Position numbers and translations under genes: made by a program. Shown one piece after another: positions 1-5,351 of a DNA stretch of 5,351 bases; positions within the stretch are counted from its first letter, which is position 1; each line of letters begins with the position of its first letter. The stretch lies in NCBI GenBank assembly GCA_027353395.1, contig DAIEHU010000210.1, positions 1-5,351 of the forward strand. The letters run 5' to 3'. Under the pieces are notes generated by a model. It made no database searches, was not told the DNA's origin, and worked only from the letters and a program-made list of their open reading frames with translations. The DNA comes from Desulfobacteraceae bacterium (GTDB lineage: Bacteria; Desulfobacterota; Desulfobacteria; Desulfobacterales; Desulfosalsimonadaceae).

Positions 1-1
1 G

Positions 2-1891
2 GGCCCAATCGAAGGAAAATCATTTTATGGTTTTTTACAAATTTTCATGCTGGCCCAGCTTTCCGGCCTGGTCAGCCAGGTTCCCGGCGGCATGGGAATT
101 TTTGAGTCAGTGACCGTCGTGCTTTTATCCTCGCACCATCCGGCGGCCCTGATTTTTGCGTCCCTTTTGGTTTACAGGGCCGTTTATTATTGGCTGCCCC
201 TGGTGATGGCGGTATTTCTATTGGGCGGCCAGGAAATGATGCGGCACAGAGCTATATCCCGGCGGTTGATTGAGGTTTTCGGACGGTGGGTTTCGCCGGT
301 ATTGCCTCAGATTCTTGGTATCGCCGCAATGGTGGGCGGAATGGTGCTTTTGATTTCAGGCGCTATTCCGGCATTGAAAGGCCGGTTGGATTTTCTTAAA
401 TTTATTTTGCCCCTGTCGCTCATTGAATTTTCGCATTTTATCGGCAGCATCGCCGGTATGGGACTCATATTTCTGGGGCGAGGATTGCAACGCCGGCTCG
501 ATATCGCGTGGGTGTTGACCCTTGTCCTGCTGATGGTCGGTATTTTTGCCTCTCTTTTTAAAGGCCTCGATTATGAAGAGGCGATTGTATTGACACTGAT
601 CGGCGCTGGCTTGCTCCCCAACCGGCGGTATTTTTACCGCAAATCTTCTCTTTTCAGCGACCGGTTTAATGCGGCCTGGGGCGCGGCGATTCTTATTTTG
701 GCCGGTGCTTCCATCTGGCTGGGGCTGATTGCCTATCGCCATGTGGAATACGAAAACAGCCTTTGGTGGAAGTTCGCTTTTTCATCCAGCGGCGCTAACG
801 CCGCGCGTTTTTTAAGAGGGACGGCGGGTGCGATTTCGCTGGCGTTCTTTATGATGATGTACCTGATGTTTCGTCCAAAGCCGGTGTCCCACCATAAACC
901 GGTACCGGAAGAATTGGAAAAAGCGGAAATGATTGTCAGAAAATCCACGGATACGGCCGGGAACCTCGCGTTGCTGGGGGATAAAAGCTTTATTTTCAGT
1001 GAAAACGAGAATGCATTTATCATGTATGGAATTAACGGGCGCAACTGGATATCCATGGGGGATCCGGTAGGCCCGCGCGAGGAATGGCCGGAACTGGCAT
1101 GGCGTTTCCGGGAGCTTGCGGACAAATCCGGCGGGCGGACCGTTTTTTACGAAGTGGGCCATGAGAATCTCTACATTTATCTGGATATGGGACTTTCCCT
1201 GATCAAAATAGGGGAAGAAGGGCGTGTGCCATTGTCCAAATTTTCGCTTGAGGGCAGCCACCGCAAAATGTTCCGCAATACAAAGAACAAGCTTGAAAAG
1301 GAAGGGTGCCGTTTCGAGGTGATACCCCCGGAACAGGTGGCGACCCATATGGATGAATTTAGGGATATTTCAGATGCATGGCTTGCCGAGAAAAACACCC
1401 GGGAAAAACGTTTTTCTATGGGCTCCTTTTCAAATGAATACATACGGCGGTTTCCGGCTGCTGTGGTCTATTTTAACAATCACCTCATCGCCTTCGCAAA
1501 TCTGTGGCAGGGAGCTGATCTGGAAGAACTTTCCACGGATCTGATGCGGTACCGGCCGGATACTCCGAACAGCGTGATGGAATATCTGTTTATCCAGACG
1601 ATGCTATGGGGAAAGCAACAGGGGTATAGATGGTTCAATCTTGGCATGGCGCCGCTTTCCGGACTGGAAAGCCGGAATCTGGCGCCGATATGGAACCGTC
1701 TGGGCGCTTTTGTTTTTCAATATGGAGAGAATTTTTATAATTTTCAGGGGTTACGGCAATATAAGGAGAAATTCGATCCCGTCTGGCAGCCGAAATACCT
1801 TGCATCAACAGGCGGCATCGCGATGCCCCAGGTATTTACAGGCCTGCTGGCGCTTATTTCCGGCGGGATCAAGGGGGCGGTATCGAAATGA
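2..1891 (+). CDS. mprF: Aminoacyl-phosphatidylglycerol synthase/flippase, MprF family (5'-truncated by window edge)
   Basis: The protein transfers an amino acid (Lys or Ala) from charged tRNA to phosphatidylglycerol in the inner membrane and flips the product, reducing surface negative charge. The frame is open to the first base, so the gene starts outside the window; the ATG at 47 is internal. Numbering residues from that ATG (614 aa), hydrophobic segments lie near 33-60, 82-108, 117-144, 152-190, 208-230 and 258-275. The cytosolic synthase domain (DUF2156, GNAT-like) spans about 300-590. Family signatures visible are MGDP (337-340), STDLMRY (496-502), NLGMAPLSG (531-539) and YNFQGLRQYKEKF (564-576). 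The upstream part, with a VPGGMGIFE motif at 12-20, matches the end of the flippase domain. Full-length homologues have about 840-870 residues, so roughly 210-240 are missing. The stop overlaps the next gene's ATG. Substrate (Lys or Ala) cannot be read from the sequence. Confidence 0.95.
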   Translation, partial: GPIEGKSFYGFLQIFMLAQLSGLVSQVPGGMGIFESVTVVLLSSHHPAALIFASLLVYRAVYYWLPLVMAVFLLGGQEMMRHRAISRRLIEVFGRWVSPVLPQILGIAAMVGGMVLLISGAIPALKGRLDFLKFILPLSLIEFSHFIGSIAGMGLIFLGRGLQRRLDIAWVLTLVLLMVGIFASLFKGLDYEEAIVLTLIGAGLLPNRRYFYRKSSLFSDRFNAAWGAAILILAGASIWLGLIAYRHVEYENSLWWKFAFSSSGANAARFLRGTAGAISLAFFMMMYLMFRPKPVSHHKPVPEELEKAEMIVRKSTDTAGNLALLGDKSFIFSENENAFIMYGINGRNWISMGDPVGPREEWPELAWRFRELADKSGGRTVFYEVGHENLYIYLDMGLSLIKIGEEGRVPLSKFSLEGSHRKMFRNTKNKLEKEGCRFEVIPPEQVATHMDEFRDISDAWLAEKNTREKRFSMGSFSNEYIRRFPAAVVYFNNHLIAFANLWQGADLEELSTDLMRYRPDTPNSVMEYLFIQTMLWGKQQGYRWFNLGMAPLSGLESRNLAPIWNRLGAFVFQYGENFYNFQGLRQYKEKFDPVWQPKYLASTGGIAMPQVFTGLLALISGGIKGAVSK

Positions 1892-2595
1892 AATCCTTGG
1901 TGGCGGGGTTATGTTTTTTTTTATTTTTGCTGCCTCCGTTTGGGTCGCTTGTCGGAGCAGGATCCGCCTTGTGTGACCTGCCTTTGATTGAAGTGCCGGC
2001 CAAACAACCGGCGAATAAGGTTTTGGCGGTTTTGCTGACCGGCGATGGCGGATGGGCCAAACTGGTTCAAGAAGTGAGCGCCCGGCTGGCCGGTCGCGGC
2101 ATATCCGTCGTTGGATGGAACTCCTTGAAATATTTCTGGACCCAGCGGTCTCCGGAGGGCTGCGCCGGGGATTTGAACCGGATTGTGCGGCATTATATGA
2201 ATTTATGGAAAAAAGAGAGCGTCATGCTCATCGGATATTCTCTTGGCGCGGATGTCATGCCGTTTATGGCCAGCCGGATGGAACCGGATTTGCTGGATAA
2301 AACCACATTGATTGTCTTGCTCGGCCTCAGCAGAGAGGCGAATTTCGAGTTTCATCTATCCGACTATTGGCTGACCAAGTCAGTTGACAAGGGGCATCCG
2401 ACGCTTCCGGAAGTGCGCAAGCTGGCAGGCAAAAATATTTTGTGTCTGCGCGGCAGGGATGAAAAAGACAGCGCGTGTCCGGACATTTCCCAAAAAGGCG
2501 CAAAAATCATCGTATTGTCAGGGGGTCATCATTTTGATGGCAATTATTCTGCCGTTGTGGATGCGATCATGGCAGGTGTTGAATACCACGAATAA
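1888..2595 (+). CDS. AcvB/VirJ-family aminoacyl-phosphatidylglycerol hydrolase (short, secreted form)
   Basis: This is a 235-residue alpha/beta hydrolase, probably periplasmic. Characterised AcvB/AtvA proteins hydrolyse lysyl-phosphatidylglycerol made by a neighbouring MprF/LpiA. Residues 1-28 form a Sec-type signal peptide (charged start, hydrophobic core at 4-15, small residues at 23-27). The Cys at 29 is preceded by Leu and does not fit a lipobox. VirJ-domain marks are GDGGW (52-56), WNSLKYFW (77-84), the nucleophile elbow GYSLGAD (116-122, Ser118) and CLRGRDEKDSACP (186-198), which carries the likely catalytic Asp191. The likely catalytic His is in GGHHFDG (212-218). Cys186 and Cys197 could form a disulfide. 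The length fits the single-domain VirJ form; AcvB proper carries an extra N-terminal domain. An AAGGGGG ribosome site at 1871-1877 and the ATGA overlap with mprF support the start and translational coupling. The hydrolase role is inferred from family and context. Confidence 0.92.
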   Translation: MKSLVAGLCFFLFLLPPFGSLVGAGSALCDLPLIEVPAKQPANKVLAVLLTGDGGWAKLVQEVSARLAGRGISVVGWNSLKYFWTQRSPEGCAGDLNRIVRHYMNLWKKESVMLIGYSLGADVMPFMASRMEPDLLDKTTLIVLLGLSREANFEFHLSDYWLTKSVDKGHPTLPEVRKLAGKNILCLRGRDEKDSACPDISQKGAKIIVLSGGHHFDGNYSAVVDAIMAGVEYHE

Positions 2596-2605
2596 GCAAG
2601 CCATT

Positions 2606-2635
2606 AAAAACCCCTACCGGATTCCGGGTGCGGGT
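2606..2635 (-). terminator. Candidate intrinsic terminator of the heme-binding protein gene
   Basis: A hairpin lies between two convergent genes. The outer arms ACCC (2610-2613) and GGGT (2632-2635) pair, as do the inner arms CCGG (2617-2620) and CCGG (2624-2627) around a 3-base ATT loop, with an internal loop between them. Read on the - strand it is followed at once by a five-base T run (2610-2606), which suits termination of the heme gene, whose stop lies 28 bases earlier. On the + strand only a poor T stretch follows, so termination of the hydrolase gene here is less convincing. The interrupted stem lowers confidence. Confidence 0.4.
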
Positions 2636-2662
2636 CTATGACTTTTGCGATTAACCATTAGT

Positions 2663-3091
2663 TTACTTTGACAAAACCCATTTTTGAATGATTGCTTTAT
2701 CCCCATCCGACAGCCGGGCGCCGGGATGTCCCAATTTATAAATAAACAGCGGCATTTCGTCCTTAGTGATTTTTTTCAGGATGTTTGTTTTAAAAAAAAG
2801 CTGGTCATCGACGGATAACTTGTTCCAGTCCGAAAAATTCATATTTTCCCTCCCTTCCCGCACATCATTCCCCACCAACCAGGATACAGGGGCGATTTTA
2901 CTATACCAGGGCCACCGGGTTTCATTGGAATGGCAGTCATAGCAGGAGCGTTTGATGATTTTGAGTACTTCGGGCGGCGCGGATATTGCGGCTGTAACCG
3001 GGGGGTTTTCTCTTTTCACCGGAACGAATTGAATCAAAACAAATACGATGCATCCTGCCAATAGAACCTTGAATGCTGTTTTGAAGGTCAT
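2663..3091 (-). CDS. Membrane-anchored heme-binding domain protein (monoheme c-type, Haem_bd family)
   Basis: A 142-residue protein with an uncleaved-looking N-terminal membrane anchor (about 7-23, preceded by Lys5 and Lys8) and a periplasmic domain. The single c-type heme motif CYDCH is at 50-54, with His54 as proximal ligand. The flanking pattern CHSNETRWPWYSKIAPVSWL (53-72) and NFSDWN (85-90) is characteristic of the small Haem_bd family (PF14376). Met113 in DEMP and His122 in the GHPGARLS stretch (121-128) are candidates for the other axial ligand. The family is usually annotated only as heme-binding or cytochrome-like; electron-transfer or sensing roles are inference. An AAGGGA ribosome site ends 7 bases before the ATG and fixes the start. 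The gene stands alone, convergent with the lipid hydrolase gene, and has no recognisable partner in the window. Confidence 0.88.
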   Translation of the reverse strand: MTFKTAFKVLLAGCIVFVLIQFVPVKRENPPVTAAISAPPEVLKIIKRSCYDCHSNETRWPWYSKIAPVSWLVGNDVREGRENMNFSDWNKLSVDDQLFFKTNILKKITKDEMPLFIYKLGHPGARLSDGDKAIIQKWVLSK

Positions 3092-3374
3092 ATGCTATTC
3101 CCTTTCCGGATTATTTTTTCCGGCGGGTCCACAGATCCGGCCGGTCTGGCTGTGGGTGAACGATCCGTGAGCAAACGGCAAGATAATAAGCCAATTGCAA
3201 AGCCTCAACCCATGTTGGCATGAGATTCTTTGGTTATACCGGACATCCTGCGCGGGGTCCATCATAACTTTTTCACCTGAACGCGGGTTGGAGCCAATCA
3301 GAGGCACATGTTCTTTTGGGTTCCGGCATTGCCGGATAACTCTCTATGACATTCTTTGGCCAGATTTTAAAGAC
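3092..3374. other. Gene-free stretch with several short inverted repeats upstream of the heme gene
   Basis: I see no convincing gene in these 283 bases. They contain CCGGA/TCCGG arms (3106-3110, 3119-3123) around a T-rich centre. CCACAG (3129-3134) faces CTGTGG (3150-3155) across a CCGGCCGG core (3137-3144). TCCGGC and GCCGGA (3322-3327, 3331-3336) form a perfect 6-bp stem with an ATT loop. A 14-base imperfect direct repeat, ATGAGATTCTTTGG (3220-3233) and ATGACATTCTTTGG (3346-3359), differs at one position. The stretch must hold the 5' leader and promoter of the heme gene, but no clear -35/-10 pair stands out. Open frames on both strands (for example 70 codons on -, 3095-3307) lack recognisable domains. 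Confidence 0.5.
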
Positions 3375-3410
3375 AAAAAAATGGGTCAGCTTATTTTAAG
3401 CTAACCCATT
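3375..3410 (-). terminator. Intrinsic terminator of tRNA-Leu
   Basis: A long stem formed by 3380-3392 and about 3398-3410 (AATGGGT outer arms, AGCTT/AAGCT inner arms) closes on a short A/T-rich loop. The only irregular position is a G-U wobble if transcribed on the - strand, but a C-A mismatch on the + strand. On the - strand the stem is followed by seven T residues (3381-3375). It begins 11 bases past the tRNA CCA end, so it clearly serves the tRNA transcript. Confidence 0.92.
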
Positions 3411-3420
3411 GATTTAAAAG

Positions 3421-3507
3421 TGGTGCCGAAGGGGAGACTCGAACTCCCACGGACGTACGCCCACTAGACCCTGAACCTAGCGCGTCTACCAATTCCGCCA
3501 CTTCGGC
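3421..3507 (-). tRNA. tRNA-Leu (anticodon CAG)
   Basis: A complete 87-base class II tRNA read on the - strand. The acceptor arms GCCGAAG (3507-3501) and CTTCGGC (3431-3425) pair perfectly, followed by discriminator A and an encoded CCA (3423-3421). The D arm contains GGAATTGGTAGAC. The anticodon stem is CTAGG/TCTAG with loop TTCAGGG, giving anticodon CAG at 3473-3471, which reads CUG leucine codons. The long variable arm (GGGCG..CGTCC) is expected for leucine. The T arm is GGGAG/CTCCC around TTCGAGT. It has its own promoter and terminator and is a single-gene unit. No second copy of its 3' end is visible in the window, so there is no sign of an attachment site. Confidence 0.98.
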
Positions 3508-3533
3508 AAATTTAAAAACGTAAAAAAGAACCG

Positions 3534-3562
3534 TTGCTTTCAAAGAAGTTTTTTTTTATATA
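3534..3562 (+). promoter_or_regulatory. Candidate promoter of the ribF-def-fmt operon
   Basis: On the + strand TTGCTT (3534-3539), a 17-base spacer that includes a T run, and TATATA (3557-3562) form a modest -35/-10 pair about 53 bases before the ribF ATG. The -10 shares bases 3557-3560 with the -10 of the divergent tRNA promoter, so the two could not be occupied together. It is the best pair I can see in the 108-base gap, but each element matches consensus only partly (3/6 and 4/6). Confidence 0.35.
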
Positions 3563-3583
3563 GCCATAAAAAGTTTGTGTCAA
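3555..3583 (-). promoter_or_regulatory. Sigma70-type promoter of tRNA-Leu
   Basis: On the - strand there is a perfect -35 TTGACA (3583-3578), a 17-base spacer and a -10 TATAAA (3560-3555). It lies 47 bases upstream of the mature tRNA 5' end, leaving a leader of about 40 bases for RNase P removal. An A9 run overlaps the end of the -10 and the bases just before the expected transcription start. Near-consensus strength suits a stable RNA gene. Confidence 0.78.
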
Positions 3584-3615
3584 GTGCAATCTATTCAAAT
3601 TGGTAATTTTCAAAA

Positions 3616-4557
3616 ATGAAAGTCATTACAGATTTAAACGCCATACAGCAGCCATTCATCCGGCCGGTGGTGACCATCGGCAATTTTGACGGGGTGCATA
3701 AAGGACATCAGGCGCTTTTTCACCAGGTGATTGAAAAAGCTGAATCCATCCAGGGAACCTCCGTGGCCATCAGTTTTGACCCCCACCCCATGCGGGTGTT
3801 GAAAAAAAAGAAAACACCTCCCCTGATTACATTATATGAACAAAAAATGGAACTGATTGAAAAAACCGGCATTGACGTCCTGATCTGCATTCCTTTTGAT
3901 AAAACCTTCGCCGCCATCACCGCCCGGCAATTTGTGGAAGACATCCTCGTCAAAACCATCGGCCTCAAGGCCATCGTCATCGGCAAGGATTATTCATTCG
4001 GCAAGGACCGGCAGGGGAATGTCGCATTTTTAAAACAATATGCTGAGCAATTCGGATATGAAATCATTGTGACCGATTGGATTCCTGGCTCCCGTCACAA
4101 ATTTGAACGCATCAGCAGCACCCGGATTCGTGAAACCGTCATGGCCGGAAAAGTTGATGAAGTGGTTGCGCTCCTGGGGCGTTATTATCAGATCCGCGGC
4201 AAGGTGGTGTCCGGCCGCAATCGCGGGGGACGGCTGCTGGGTTTTCCGACAGCCAACATCCACCTCATGGATGAACTCTGCCCGAAAGCCGGGGTTTATG
4301 CGGTGACGGTGGAGTGCCGGGGTAGAAAATATCAAGGAGTGGCTAATATCGGATACAGCCCCACATTTGACGATCATCTCTTTACCGTTGAAGTCCATCT
4401 GCTGGATTTTAAAGGCGATTTATACAACCAAGATATCCGGGTCAATTTTATCCAGCGTATCCGGGATGAACAGAAATTCGCAGGCATTGACGAATTATCC
4501 GCGCAAATCGCCAAAGACATTCAAACTGGCCGGGATATCTTTTCCTCAACCGGCTAA
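3616..4557 (+). CDS. ribF: Bifunctional riboflavin kinase / FMN adenylyltransferase (FAD synthetase)
   Basis: The protein phosphorylates riboflavin to FMN and adenylates FMN to FAD in the cytoplasm. At 313 residues it has normal family length and both domains. The N-terminal nucleotidyltransferase domain (about 15-170) shows GNFDGVHKGH (22-31), FDPHP (54-58), GKDYSFGKDRQG (123-134) and ISSTRIR (166-172). The C-terminal riboflavin kinase domain (about 185-308) shows GRLLGFPTAN (205-214), GVYAV (226-230), NIGYSPTF (244-251) and VEVHLLDF (258-265), with Glu259 as the expected catalytic acid. The start is supported by the family-typical opening MKVITDL. No good Shine-Dalgarno precedes it; only a GGTAA lies nearby. 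An eight-A run codes for a Lys stretch at 63-66. It is first in an apparent operon with def (17-base gap) and fmt. No FMN riboswitch is visible upstream. Confidence 0.97.
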   Translation: MKVITDLNAIQQPFIRPVVTIGNFDGVHKGHQALFHQVIEKAESIQGTSVAISFDPHPMRVLKKKKTPPLITLYEQKMELIEKTGIDVLICIPFDKTFAAITARQFVEDILVKTIGLKAIVIGKDYSFGKDRQGNVAFLKQYAEQFGYEIIVTDWIPGSRHKFERISSTRIRETVMAGKVDEVVALLGRYYQIRGKVVSGRNRGGRLLGFPTANIHLMDELCPKAGVYAVTVECRGRKYQGVANIGYSPTFDDHLFTVEVHLLDFKGDLYNQDIRVNFIQRIRDEQKFAGIDELSAQIAKDIQTGRDIFSSTG

Positions 4558-4574
4558 CAATTCATGGAAAAATT

Positions 4575-5093
4575 ATGACTTTGCTAAGAATTCTGACTTA
4601 TCCGGACCCATTTTTAAAGCAGCCCGTCCATCCGGTGACCCTTTTTGATGATACGCTTCAGGCCGTCATCGAGAACATGGCCGAAACCATGTATGATGCT
4701 CCCGGCGTCGGGCTTGCGGCTATTCAGGCGGGCATCGACAAGCGGCTCATTGTATTTGACCCTGCGGCTGACGCGGATAAAAAAGACTATTCCGTGCTGA
4801 TTAATCCGGAGATCGTCTCCGCGGAAGGACAGATGATCTCGGAAAATGAAGGATGCTTGAGTGTCCCGGATTACCGGGCGGACGTGAAGCGCTATGCGTT
4901 TACCGTCACAAAGGGGCTCGACCGGTTCGGCAATCCGGTGGCCATTGAAGCCGATGGGCTTTTGTCTGTTATCCTTCAGCACGAGATTGATCATTTAAAC
5001 GGTATTCTGTTCATTGACCACTTGAGCGCCCTCAAACGGCAGCTTTATAAAAACAGACGCAAAAAGGCGCTCCGGAATGAAGAAACCGCTTAA
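4575..5093 (+). CDS. def: Peptide deformylase
   Basis: This metalloenzyme removes the formyl group from the initiator methionine of nascent proteins at the ribosome exit. The 172 residues carry all three catalytic motifs: GVGLAAIQ (44-51), EGCLS (92-96, metal ligand Cys94) and HEIDH (136-140, ligands His136 and His140, catalytic Glu137). The EGCLSVP form and the basic C-terminal tail (RRKKALRNEE) are normal for bacterial type I enzymes. The start ATG at 4575 gives the family-typical opening LLRILTYPDP; a short TGGAA lies 5 bases before it. It follows ribF by 17 bases and overlaps fmt by 17 bases, pairing the deformylating and formylating enzymes in one transcript. No key residue is missing. 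Confidence 0.98.
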   Translation: MTLLRILTYPDPFLKQPVHPVTLFDDTLQAVIENMAETMYDAPGVGLAAIQAGIDKRLIVFDPAADADKKDYSVLINPEIVSAEGQMISENEGCLSVPDYRADVKRYAFTVTKGLDRFGNPVAIEADGLLSVILQHEIDHLNGILFIDHLSALKRQLYKNRRKKALRNEETA

Positions 5094-5351
5094 TGTGGTG
5101 TTTATGGGAACCCCGGATTTCGCCGTACCCTGCCTTAAATCCCTGCATGATTACGGCTGCCGGGTGTCCCTGGTGGTCACCCGGCCGGACCAGCCCAAGG
5201 GCCGGGGCCGGAAAATCAATGCGCCTCCGGTAAAAACAGCAGCGATCGCCCTGGGTTATCCGGTATTACAGCCGCTGTCGGTTAAAACGGATGAATTTTA
5301 TGGCATCATCTCAGGACTCGCCCCTGATCTTCTGGTGGTGGTTGCATTCGG
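5077..5351 (+). CDS. fmt: Methionyl-tRNA formyltransferase (3'-truncated by window edge)
   Basis: The enzyme formylates Met-tRNA(fMet) using 10-formyltetrahydrofolate, producing the initiator tRNA whose formyl group Def later removes. Only the first 91 codons are present; the frame stays open to the last base. Family marks are VVFMGTPDFAVP (7-18) at the start of the Rossmann-like formyltransferase fold, and the tRNA-contacting loop RPDQPKGRGRK (36-46) with PPVK (50-53) after it. The formyl-folate catalytic residues lie further downstream and are not in the window. The ATG at 5077 sits inside the end of def (17-base overlap) and gives the expected MKKPLNVVF opening. An AAGG at 5064-5067 can serve as ribosome site, and the overlap suggests translational coupling. 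A later in-frame ATG at 5104 would cut into the first strand and is unlikely. Confidence 0.96.
   Translation, partial: MKKPLNVVFMGTPDFAVPCLKSLHDYGCRVSLVVTRPDQPKGRGRKINAPPVKTAAIALGYPVLQPLSVKTDEFYGIISGLAPDLLVVVAF

Noticed and set aside
356..1443. Several long frames on the - strand under mprF (for example 356-742, 733-1125, 812-1348)
   Set aside because: They lie inside a clearly recognisable MprF coding region, have low-complexity basic composition and no known domain. They are complementary-strand shadows.
3194..3212. Sigma54-type -24/-12 site on the - strand (GG-N10-GC with TTGCA)
   Set aside because: The -12 part fits, but the -24 part (GGGTTG) keeps only the GG, and such minimal matches are frequent by chance.
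3195..3404. 69-codon + strand frame across the gene-free stretch
   Set aside because: It runs through the tRNA terminator, has no ribosome site or domain, and overlaps repeats; it is not credible as a gene.
3421..3507. tRNA-Leu as an integration site for a genomic island to its left
   Set aside because: No duplicated tRNA 3' end, integrase or mobile gene is visible in the window; the genes to the left look like ordinary chromosomal genes.
3508..3615. FMN riboswitch in front of ribF
   Set aside because: The 108-base gap is too A/T-rich and short, and none of the conserved FMN-aptamer segments is present; the gap is accounted for by promoters.
3802..3814. Eight-A run in ribF as a phase-variable or frameshift tract
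   Set aside because: The frame is intact, and both flanking domains match the family. A Lys-rich stretch at this point is unremarkable, and nothing suggests programmed slippage.

Overview
The window reads as ordinary chromosomal DNA of a Gram-negative bacterium, most likely a sulfate-reducer-like member of the former Deltaproteobacteria (Desulfobacterota). That placement is an inference from protein style: the ribF-def-fmt order, the membrane-anchored monoheme c-type protein, and an MprF synthase paired with an AcvB/VirJ-type hydrolase. It is not based on any search. No phage, transposase, CRISPR array or defence locus is visible.

Left block (1-2595, + strand): the 3' part of an mprF-like aminoacyl-phosphatidylglycerol synthase/flippase gene, whose 5' end lies outside the window. 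A 4-base ATGA overlap joins it to a short secreted AcvB/VirJ-family serine hydrolase. Together they look like a write/erase pair for aminoacylated phosphatidylglycerol: MprF adds the amino acid to the lipid and presents it, and the periplasmic hydrolase removes it.

Middle block (2596-3615): a convergently oriented gene on the - strand encodes a small N-terminally anchored heme-binding protein (CxxCH). A moderate hairpin lies between the two converging genes. Behind the heme gene is about 280 bases with no convincing gene but several perfect short inverted repeats and one imperfect direct repeat. Then comes a complete tRNA-Leu(CAG) on the - strand, with encoded CCA, a strong intrinsic terminator and a near-consensus sigma70-type promoter (TTGACA-17-TATAAA). 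A weaker opposite-strand promoter candidate for ribF shares its -10 bases.

Right block (3616-5351, + strand): ribF (riboflavin kinase/FAD synthetase), def (peptide deformylase) and the 5' part of fmt (Met-tRNA formyltransferase) are packed as an operon, with a 17-base gap and then a 17-base overlap. Def and Fmt are the two ends of the N-formylmethionine cycle, and ribF supplies FMN/FAD. The fmt gene runs off the right edge.

I found no previously undescribed system. The items most worth a second look are the lipid synthase-hydrolase pair, the overlapping divergent promoters around a nine-base T run, and the structured gene-free stretch upstream of the heme gene.
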